Source of the DNA: Anaerolineales bacterium
GTDB lineage: Bacteria > Chloroflexota > Anaerolineae > Anaerolineales > DRMV01
Assembly: GCA_027026295.1 (NCBI GenBank)
Contig: JALVOR010000224.1
Span: 1 to 12,541, forward strand
DNA length: 12,541 nt
Reading direction: 5' to 3'
The translations under genes were made by a program, and so were the position numbers. Positions 6,778-12,541 of this stretch are shown here, piece by piece (position 1 is the first letter of the stretch; each line of letters opens with the position of its first letter). The notes below the pieces were generated by a model. It was not told the DNA's origin. It worked only from the letters and a program-made list of their open reading frames with translations, and searched no databases.

Positions 6778-8049
6778 ATGAAAATCGTCCCTTTCTGGCC
6801 CCAAGATTATCCCCAGCCTCACGACCTGCCGGTCAGCGAAACACCGCCTCAGGCGGTCGACGTGGCCGTGGTAGGCGGCGGCTATACCGGCCTGAGCGCA
6901 GCCCGCACCTTAGCCAAGCACGGCGCGTCGGTGGTCGTGCTGGAACAGCGCACCATCGGCTGGGGCGCCAGTTCCCGCAACGGCGGTATTACCGGCTGTG
7001 GATTGAAACAGGGGATGCCCGCCATTTTCAGGCGCTATGGCGAGGCGCTGGCGCGGCAGTTTTGGCAGGCTTCTCTGGACGCGCTGGAACTGATCAAGGA
7101 ACTGGTGGCCGAAGGCGTGGCTTGCGACTGGCACCAGGACGGCGACTTAGAGGTTGCCTACAAACCTTCGCACGTCGAGGCGTTGCAGGCGCGGGTGGCC
7201 TGGCAACGCAAAATGCTGAACCACGAACTGGTGTTCGTGCCGCGCGAGGCGCTGCGCGACGAAATCGGCAGCGATGTGTATTACGCAGGAGTGATCGACC
7301 CCCACGGCGCGGGGCTGCACCCGGCCAAACTGGTGTTTGGCCTGGCGGCTTTGGCCGCCCGCCATGGCGCGCAACTGTGCGAAAATACCGCGGTGCAACG
7401 CATCCGCCGCACCGGGCAGGGCTACGAACTGCTCACCAGCAAGGGCGCGGTGCGCGCCAACCAGGTGGTGGTGTCCACCAACGGTTACACCGAGGGGCTG
7501 GAGCCTTCTTTGCGCCGCCTGCTCATCCCCGTGGGAAGTTACAGCATCGTGACCGAGCCGTTGCCCGCCGACTTGCAGCGCCAAATCAGCCCCCGCGGGC
7601 GAGTGTTCTGGGATTCCAAGTGGTTCCTCAACTATTTCCGCCTCACGCCCGACGGCCGCCTGTTGTGGGGCGGGCGCAACGATTTGAGCACCAACCTGGA
7701 TTTGCAGAAAAGCGCCCGCATTTTGCACCGCCAGATGCTGCGCGCCTTCCCCCAACTGGCCGACTACAAAATCACCCACACCTGGACCGGACAACTGGGC
7801 ATCCCTCTGGATTTGATGCCCAAAGTGGGGCGGCTGGAGGATGGCGTGTACTACGCGGCGGGTTTCGGCGGCCACGGCCTGCACATGGCGCTCTACACCG
7901 GCCGCGAGGTCGCCCGCTGGCTGCTGGGACAGATTCGGCAGACACCCTTTGCCGAAATTCCCCAGAAGCGGTACTTCTTCTACCGCCGCAAGCCGTGGTT
8001 CATGCCCCTGGTCGCGGCATATTATCGCGCCCGAGATTACCTCTCTTAG
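6778..8049 (+). CDS. FAD-dependent amine oxidoreductase (DAO/PuuB-like)
   Basis: This 423-residue flavoprotein belongs to the D-amino-acid-oxidase/glycine-oxidase superfamily. The dinucleotide-binding motif GGGYTG (33-38) is followed by the acidic ribose-binding E56. GWGASSRNGG (61-70) is the segment typical of gamma-glutamylputrescine oxidase-like enzymes. The C-terminal AAGFGGHGLHMA closes the FAD site. Relatives oxidise an amine or N-substituted amino acid to an imine that hydrolyses to an aldehyde. Beside PotABCD, a polyamine or its glutamyl conjugate is the likely substrate, but no glutamylputrescine synthetase gene is in the window. I chose ATG 6778 because GAGG lies 8 nt upstream. An in-frame start at 6712 would sit on the terminator's T tract. 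It ends 47 nt before the aminotransferase gene. Whether it uses O2 or passes electrons elsewhere is not visible. Confidence 0.82.
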   Translation: MKIVPFWPQDYPQPHDLPVSETPPQAVDVAVVGGGYTGLSAARTLAKHGASVVVLEQRTIGWGASSRNGGITGCGLKQGMPAIFRRYGEALARQFWQASLDALELIKELVAEGVACDWHQDGDLEVAYKPSHVEALQARVAWQRKMLNHELVFVPREALRDEIGSDVYYAGVIDPHGAGLHPAKLVFGLAALAARHGAQLCENTAVQRIRRTGQGYELLTSKGAVRANQVVVSTNGYTEGLEPSLRRLLIPVGSYSIVTEPLPADLQRQISPRGRVFWDSKWFLNYFRLTPDGRLLWGGRNDLSTNLDLQKSARILHRQMLRAFPQLADYKITHTWTGQLGIPLDLMPKVGRLEDGVYYAAGFGGHGLHMALYTGREVARWLLGQIRQTPFAEIPQKRYFFYRRKPWFMPLVAAYYRARDYLS

Positions 8050-8096
8050 TCCCCCGCTTTCCCTTTTTCCATCCTATCCCCTCACGGAGTCTACCC

Positions 8097-9410
8097 ATGA
8101 GTATGCAAGGCCCTCAAACCAAAGCCCTCTTCGAGAAAGCCCGCCAATACATCCCCTACGGTGTGAATTCTAACTTCCGCTACTGGGGCGACGACGACAC
8201 GCTGGTCATCCAGCGCGGTCAGGGCGCCTACATCTGGGATGCCGACGGCAAGCGTTACATCGACTACCGCCTGGCCTTTGGCCCGATCATCCTTGGCCAC
8301 GCGCACCCTAAGGTCAACCAGGCTGTGGCCGAAGCCATCCAGAACGGCACCCTGTTTGCCTGGACTACGCCTTACGAAATCAGCCTGGCCGAGCGCATCG
8401 TGCGCCTGACTGGCGTGGACAAGGTGCGCCTGACCAACACTGGTTCGGAAGCCACCATGCACGCGCTGCGCATTGCCCGCGCCTACACCAACCGCGAGAA
8501 GTTCATCAAGTTCGAAGGCCAGTACCACGGTCAGGTGGACTATTTCATGTTCAGCACGGCCTCGACGCCGGCGCGGGCCTTAGGTTCCCGCCGCAGCCCG
8601 ATTTCCTCGCCGACCACCTCGGGCATCCCGCGCGACATCCACAAATACGTCATCAACCTGCCCTTCAACGACTTCGAGGCCGTGGAGCGCACGGTGAAAG
8701 ACCAATGGGGCGACATCGCGGCCATCATCGTGGAGCCACTGCTGGGCAACGCGGCGGGCATTTTGCCGGAACCCGACTTCCTGGAGCACCTGCGCAAGTT
8801 GTGCGACGAATACGGCATCGTGCTGATTTTCGACGAGGTGAAGACCGGCTTCCGCATCGCCAACGGCGGCGCGCAGGAATACTTCGGCGTCCGAGCCGAC
8901 CTGGTGACTTACGCCAAGGCCATGGGCAACGGCTTCCCCATCGCGGCCATCGGCGGCAAGGAAGAGGTGATGATGACCGTGCAGCCCGGCGCCACGGCCC
9001 ACGGCGGCACGTATTCGGGCAACGTGGCCGGCGCGGCGGCTGCCGATGCTGTGCTCGCCATTTTGGAAACCGAGCCGGTGATCGAAACCATCTGGCAGCG
9101 CGGCGAAGCCCTGATGAAGGGCATCGACGGGATTTTGCGCGACGCAGGCATCCCCCACGTGGTCACCGGCCTGCCGCCCATTTTCAGCATCATGTTGGGC
9201 AGCGACGAAGCCCCCAAGGATTTCCGCGGCTACCTGCAGACCGACGGCGAACTCTACGAAGCCATTGCCATGGAACTGATTGCCCGCGGGGTGATGCCCG
9301 ATTCCGATGGCCGCGAACCGTGGTTCCTGTGCGCCGCGCTGAGCGAAGACGACGTGGCAGAGACCCTCAACGTCTTCAGCGACGCGGTGAAAGCGGTCAA
9401 AAAGGCGTAA
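8097..9410 (+). CDS. Class III PLP aminotransferase, glutamate-1-semialdehyde aminomutase-like
   Basis: This 437-residue fold-type I PLP enzyme closely resembles HemL. TNTGSEATMHALRIAR (113-128) binds the cofactor phosphate. KFEGQYHG (138-145) and IIVEPLLGN are family motifs. DEVKTGFR carries the Asp that contacts the pyridine nitrogen (D246), and YAKAMGNG holds the Schiff-base lysine K274. The region equivalent to the HemL gating loop (about 153-185) differs and appears longer, being rich in Ser/Arg/Pro, so a role outside haem synthesis is likely. Relatives act as aminotransferases on beta- or omega-amino acids. In this cluster beta-alanine or another omega-amino acid is the inferred donor. 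GGAG lies 7 nt before the ATG at 8097, and Met3 is a less well-spaced alternative. It sits between the flavoenzyme and the tungsten oxidoreductase, with gaps of 47 and 56 nt. Confidence 0.85.
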   Translation: MSMQGPQTKALFEKARQYIPYGVNSNFRYWGDDDTLVIQRGQGAYIWDADGKRYIDYRLAFGPIILGHAHPKVNQAVAEAIQNGTLFAWTTPYEISLAERIVRLTGVDKVRLTNTGSEATMHALRIARAYTNREKFIKFEGQYHGQVDYFMFSTASTPARALGSRRSPISSPTTSGIPRDIHKYVINLPFNDFEAVERTVKDQWGDIAAIIVEPLLGNAAGILPEPDFLEHLRKLCDEYGIVLIFDEVKTGFRIANGGAQEYFGVRADLVTYAKAMGNGFPIAAIGGKEEVMMTVQPGATAHGGTYSGNVAGAAAADAVLAILETEPVIETIWQRGEALMKGIDGILRDAGIPHVVTGLPPIFSIMLGSDEAPKDFRGYLQTDGELYEAIAMELIARGVMPDSDGREPWFLCAALSEDDVAETLNVFSDAVKAVKKA

Positions 9411-9420
9411 CGCGAAAGTA

Positions 9421-9443
9421 GGGGCGAGGCGGCACCTCGCCCC
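9421..9443 (+). repeat. Perfect hairpin between aminotransferase and AOR genes
   Basis: GGGGCGAGG (9421-9429) and CCTCGCCCC (9435-9443) form a perfect 9-bp GC-rich stem with a 5-nt loop. No T tract follows, so it is unlikely to be an intrinsic terminator. It may stabilise or process the mRNA, or may be a copy of a dispersed intergenic hairpin. It ends 11 nt before the AOR Shine-Dalgarno. Confidence 0.6.
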
Positions 9444-9454
9444 AGCAACATTGC

Positions 9455-9462
9455 AAGGAGGT
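9455..9462 (+). promoter_or_regulatory. Near-perfect Shine-Dalgarno of the AOR gene
   Basis: AAGGAGGT is a full complement of the 16S 3' end and lies 4 nt before ATG 9467. It fixes the start codon and suggests high translation of the oxidoreductase. Confidence 0.75.
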
Positions 9463-9466
9463 CAGT

Positions 9467-11341
9467 ATGCCCTACGGCTATCACGGCAAGATTTTGCACG
9501 TCTACCTCGACCAAGGCCGCCTGGAGGTGGAAACCCCGCCTGAGTCGTTCTACCGCACCTACGTGGGCGGCAGCGCGGTGGGCGCGTATTACCTGCTCAA
9601 ACACACCCCGCCCCATGCCGACCCCCTGGGGCCGGAAAACACCCTCACCGTGGCCGTCAGCGTGCTCACCGGCGCTTCGTTGGGCGGGCTGAGCCGAGTG
9701 ACCCTGACGGCCAAATCGCCCCTCACCGGCGCGATCGGCGATTCCGAGTCGGGCGGCTTCTTCCCCGCGGAGATGAAATGGGCCGGCTTCGACGCTTTTG
9801 TGTTCCACGGCCAGGCCCCCGAGCCGGTGTATTTGTGGGTGCACGATGGTGAGGCCGAACTGCGCCCGGCTTCCCACCTGTGGGGCAAGACCACCGGCGA
9901 GGTGGAAGACCTGCTCAAGGCGGAACTGGGCGACCCGAAGGTGCACATCATGCAGCCCGGCATCGCGGGCGAAAACAGCGTGCGCATGGCCGCGATGATG
10001 ACCATGGCCAACCGCGCCAACGGGCGCACCGGCATGGGCGCGGTGATGGCCAGCAAGCGCCTCAAGGCCATCGTGGTGCGCGGCAAGGCGCGCCCCAAGG
10101 TCGCTGACAAGAAGAAATTGGCCGAACTGGCCCGCTGGGGCGGCAAGGCTTTCCCCGAATCGGACGTCTATGGCATGGGGCTGTACGGCACCGCGGAGAT
10201 TGTGCGTTCCCAAAGCAAGAAAGGCGGCCTGCCCACCCGCAACTGGGCCAGCGGCACGTTCGAGGGCGCGGAGGCCATCGACGGCAAGACCATGGCCGAG
10301 AGCATCCTCAAGGAACGCGATACCTGCTACGCCTGCCCCATCCGCTGCAAGCGGGTGGTCGAAGTGACCGAGGGCAAATACAGGGTCGACCCACGCTACG
10401 GCGGTCCTGAATATGAGAGCCTGGCCACCTTGGGCGCTTACTGCGGCATCGATGACCTCAACGCGGTGGCCTATGCCAACCAGTTGTGCGCCATGTACGG
10501 CCTGGATACCATTTCCACCGGCGCGACCGTGGCCTGGGCGATGGACGCCTTCGAGCACGGCTACCTGACCACCGCGGACACCGACGGCGTGGAACTGCGC
10601 TTTGGCAACGCGGACGCGCTCATCACCATGATCGAGAAAATCGCCCGCCGCGAGGGCTTTGGCGACATCCTCGCCGAGGGCTCGGCGCGCGCCGCGGAGA
10701 AAATCGGGCGCGGCCAGGAACTGGTGGTCACGGCCAAGAAGCAGGAACTCCCCGCGCACATGCCGCAGGTCAAGCGCTCGTTGGGGCTGATTTACGCGGT
10801 CAACCCCTTCGGTGCCGACCACCAGTCCAGCGAGCACGACCCTTCCTACAACTGGTATCCTGAACGCATGGCGCAACTCGGCCTGACCAACCCCCAGCCC
10901 AACGACGTGCTCAACGAAGAGAAGGTGCGCTTCGCCCTGGTCACCGAGTGGCTGTATTCCGCCATGGATACGTTCAACGTCTGCCAGTTCGTCTTTGGCC
11001 CCTCGTGGCATCTCTACGACGTCAGCCAGTTAGTGGAAGCCGTCAATGCCATCACCGGCTGGGAGATGGACATCCCCGCGCTGTTGAAGGTGGGGGAGCG
11101 GCGGCTGAACCTGCTGCGCGCCTTCAACGCCCGCGAGGGCTTCACCCGGGAAGACGACAAACTGCCGAAAAAACTCTTCCAGCCCCTCAAGGGCGGCAAG
11201 ACCGATGGCGTGGCGCTGACCCCCGAAGAAATCGAACAGGCCAAAGACCTGTATTACCAGATGGCCGGCTGGGACGAAAACGGCATCCCCAAGCCCGAAA
11301 CCTTAGCCAAACTCGGCCTGGATTGGATTGACCTCGGCTAA
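9467..11341 (+). CDS. aor: Tungsten-containing aldehyde ferredoxin oxidoreductase
   Basis: This 624-residue enzyme of the AOR family oxidises aldehydes to carboxylic acids with ferredoxin as electron acceptor, using a bis-pterin tungsten cofactor and one [4Fe-4S] cluster. The N-terminal domain shows YVGGSAVGAYYL (32-43), GLSRVTLTAKSPLTGAIGDS (74-93) and SGGFFPAEMKWAGFDA. The cluster ligands are visible as C-x2-C-x3-C (C287, C290, C294) plus C506 in DTFNVC. The GPEYE motif (313-317) contains the acidic residue expected near the active site. The length is usual for the family. The substrate aldehyde cannot be read from sequence. Its place between the amine oxidoreductase, whose product would be an aldehyde, and the CoA-acylating dehydrogenase suggests it oxidises an amino-aldehyde. 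No cofactor-insertion or pterin genes are in the window. Confidence 0.93.
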   Translation: MPYGYHGKILHVYLDQGRLEVETPPESFYRTYVGGSAVGAYYLLKHTPPHADPLGPENTLTVAVSVLTGASLGGLSRVTLTAKSPLTGAIGDSESGGFFPAEMKWAGFDAFVFHGQAPEPVYLWVHDGEAELRPASHLWGKTTGEVEDLLKAELGDPKVHIMQPGIAGENSVRMAAMMTMANRANGRTGMGAVMASKRLKAIVVRGKARPKVADKKKLAELARWGGKAFPESDVYGMGLYGTAEIVRSQSKKGGLPTRNWASGTFEGAEAIDGKTMAESILKERDTCYACPIRCKRVVEVTEGKYRVDPRYGGPEYESLATLGAYCGIDDLNAVAYANQLCAMYGLDTISTGATVAWAMDAFEHGYLTTADTDGVELRFGNADALITMIEKIARREGFGDILAEGSARAAEKIGRGQELVVTAKKQELPAHMPQVKRSLGLIYAVNPFGADHQSSEHDPSYNWYPERMAQLGLTNPQPNDVLNEEKVRFALVTEWLYSAMDTFNVCQFVFGPSWHLYDVSQLVEAVNAITGWEMDIPALLKVGERRLNLLRAFNAREGFTREDDKLPKKLFQPLKGGKTDGVALTPEEIEQAKDLYYQMAGWDENGIPKPETLAKLGLDWIDLG

Positions 11342-11366
11342 CCGCAGAGACGCAGCGACGCAGAAG
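11342..11366 (+). repeat. 8-nt tandem repeat after the AOR gene
   Basis: Directly after the AOR stop, CGCAGAGA, CGCAGCGA and CGCAGAAG run in tandem (11343-11366), followed by a degenerate CGCGCAGA. They share a CGCAG core every 8 nt. The function is unknown. It looks like dispersed intergenic repeat DNA and not like coding or terminator sequence. Confidence 0.6.
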
Positions 11367-11401
11367 CGCGCAGAGGAAGCGCGCGAGTTGCGGATGACGG
11401 G

Positions 11402-11442
11402 TTGCGATTTATGATTTGCGATTTATGATTTGCGGTTTGCGG
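11402..11442 (+). repeat. 14-nt tandem repeat in the AOR downstream gap
   Basis: TTGCGATTTATGAT occurs twice, exactly in tandem (11402-11415 and 11416-11429). A third partial, mutated copy follows (TTGCGGTTTGCGG from 11430). It is markedly AT-richer than the flanking genes. The rest of the 11342-11518 gap shows no clear promoter, terminator or gene, apart from the ribosome binding site of the next gene. Confidence 0.8.
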
Positions 11443-11506
11443 GTTCAATCGGTGCCGTTCTGTGTAATCTACGTCATCTGCGGTTTCTAAAAAATCTTCT
11501 CCTCTG

Positions 11507-11521
11507 GAGGCTTTCCCCATG
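11507..11521 (+). promoter_or_regulatory. Shared RBS-start module before the dehydrogenase-like gene
   Basis: The 15-mer GAGGCTTTCCCCATG, which includes the ribosome binding site and the start codon, is identical at 6766-6780 before the flavoenzyme gene. It supports the start codon choice for both genes. Confidence 0.55.
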
Positions 11522-12541
11522 CGAATTGTCGTTTTGGGCGGTGCGGGCAAGATGGGTTCCATTGCCGTCAGCGCCCTGAGCAAAGAAGACCGGGTGGACG
11601 AAATCGTGATCGCCGATTTCAACACCCAGGCCGCGCGAGAGGTCGCCGATTACATCGGCAGCCCGAAAATCAGCGTGCAATACGCGGACGTCAACGACCA
11701 TGAAGGGCTGGTGGGGGTGCTGCAAGGCGCCGACGCCTGCCTGAATGCCACGGTGTATTACACCAACCTGCAGGTGATGGAAGCCTGCCTGGAAGCCGGG
11801 GTGCACTACACCGACCTGGGCGGCCTGTTCCACACCACCCTGAAGCAACTGGAACTCAGCGACCGCTTCGCCGAGCGGGGCCTGAGTGCGGTGCTGGGGA
11901 TGGGTTCCGCCCCCGGCATCCCCAACATCCAGGCGCGCTACGCGGCCGACCGGCTGGATACCATGGAATACATCCACATCTACGACGGCATCAAGCCCCC
12001 GCCGCCGGACGACCTGCGTTTCACCTACGCAGTACCCACGATTTTGGACGAAATGAACCTGCCGCCAATGGTCTATCGCGATGGCGAGTTCGTGGCCGTG
12101 GAGCCGCTGACCGGCTTCGAGGACTACCAGTTTGCCGAGCCCCTGGGCATCCTGCCCATGCACTATTCCCTGCACTCCGAGGTGGCGACGCTGCCGCGCA
12201 CGTTCGAAGACAAAGGCGTGCGGGAATGCTTCTTCAAGATCAACTACTGGGGCATGGCCAAGGAAACCGTCGAGAAGGTGCGGGTGCTGGGTGAATTTGG
12301 CTTCAACAGCACCGAGCCGGTGGACGTCAAAGGCACGCAGGTGGTGCCGCGCGAGGTGTTGGTAGCCATGATGAAGAAATTCGTGCCCTCGGTGCTGGAA
12401 TTCCTGGCCCCGCCGAAGAACCAGCCTCCCAACTGGGTGAAAGAAATCGTCACCGAGGTCAAAGGCACCAGGGACGGCAAAGAGGTGATTTACCGCCTGG
12501 GCACGCTGACGGTGAAAGGCGCGCTGCCCACCGGCACTGCG
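11519..12541 (+). CDS. Saccharopine dehydrogenase-like / lysine 6-dehydrogenase-like oxidoreductase (partial)
   Basis: The frame is open from ATG 11519 to the right edge (341 codons, no stop), so the C terminus is missing. The N terminus is a Rossmann domain with GGAGKMG (7-13) and D33 at the end of the second strand, which points to NAD rather than NADP. Further marks are ACLEAGVHYTDLGG (about 91-104) and GMGSAPGIPN (about 127-136), both typical of the saccharopine dehydrogenase/LYS9 superfamily. The second half resembles L-lysine 6-dehydrogenases more than carboxynorspermidine synthases, judged from memory of family members. Such enzymes oxidise or reductively form C-N bonds at amino-acid side chains. 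Here the substrate could be lysine, an omega-amine, or a cyclic imine. It is preceded by a 177-bp repeat-rich gap and probably belongs with the oxidase-aminotransferase-AOR set, but could be transcribed separately. Confidence 0.8.
   Translation, partial: MRIVVLGGAGKMGSIAVSALSKEDRVDEIVIADFNTQAAREVADYIGSPKISVQYADVNDHEGLVGVLQGADACLNATVYYTNLQVMEACLEAGVHYTDLGGLFHTTLKQLELSDRFAERGLSAVLGMGSAPGIPNIQARYAADRLDTMEYIHIYDGIKPPPPDDLRFTYAVPTILDEMNLPPMVYRDGEFVAVEPLTGFEDYQFAEPLGILPMHYSLHSEVATLPRTFEDKGVRECFFKINYWGMAKETVEKVRVLGEFGFNSTEPVDVKGTQVVPREVLVAMMKKFVPSVLEFLAPPKNQPPNWVKEIVTEVKGTRDGKEVIYRLGTLTVKGALPTGTA

Noticed and set aside
5431..6822. Minus-strand open frame of 463 codons opposite potD
   Set aside because: It covers potD and its terminator on the opposite strand. 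The Gly/Val/Phe-rich translation is typical of an antisense shadow.
6375..8096. Upstream in-frame extension of the aminotransferase to give a 1011-residue protein
   Set aside because: The extension runs through the potD 3' end, the terminator and the whole flavoenzyme gene in another frame. It has no domain and is Arg/Pro/Ala-rich. A good ribosome binding site precedes ATG 8097.
9254..11011. Minus-strand open frame of 585 codons opposite the AOR gene
   Set aside because: It is antisense to a well-supported AOR with intact cluster cysteines. The composition is biased (His/Ala/Gly/Val) and it has no recognisable motif or ribosome binding site.

Overview
The window reads as a high-GC bacterial chromosome segment built around import and breakdown of polyamines or related amines. 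The host is probably a member of the Chloroflexota (Anaerolineae-like). That placement is an inference. It rests on the Pro/Thr/Ala-rich linker behind the lipobox of the PotD lipoprotein, a tungsten-type aldehyde ferredoxin oxidoreductase beside the transporter, and short tandem-repeat intergenic DNA. No rRNA or other phylogenetic marker is present to settle it.

Layout. Positions 1-453 contain no protein gene. On the minus strand they hold a candidate small RNA (about 46-132) with a near-consensus promoter and its own terminator. On the plus strand they hold a tRNA-Gly(CCC) (295-366) followed by a strong hairpin terminator, with a tRNA-like partial copy just upstream. A CoA-acylating aldehyde dehydrogenase of the MmsA/IolA family lies on the minus strand (454-1932). 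It is divergent from an Lrp/AsnC-family regulator (2087-2566) across a 154-bp control region. The regulator is translationally coupled (ATGA overlap) to a complete PotABCD-type ABC importer (2563-6651), which ends at a strong Rho-independent terminator (6672-6713).

A second plus-strand gene set follows, with short gaps that suggest an operon. It comprises a PuuB/DAO-like FAD amine oxidoreductase (6778-8049), a class III PLP aminotransferase related to glutamate-1-semialdehyde aminomutase (8097-9410), a tungsten aldehyde ferredoxin oxidoreductase (9467-11341), and, after a 177-bp repeat-rich gap, a saccharopine-dehydrogenase/lysine-6-dehydrogenase-like enzyme (11519 to beyond the right edge).

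Working hypothesis (inference). PotABCD imports a polyamine. The flavoenzyme oxidises it, or a conjugate, to an aldehyde, and the tungsten enzyme oxidises the aldehyde to an omega-amino acid while reducing ferredoxin. The aminotransferase then deaminates that product. If it is beta-alanine, the resulting malonate semialdehyde would go to acetyl-CoA through the MmsA-type dehydrogenase. The Lrp-like protein is placed to sense an amino acid intermediate and control both divergent units. This would be a polyamine route with a tungsten AOR in place of the usual NAD-dependent aldehyde dehydrogenase.
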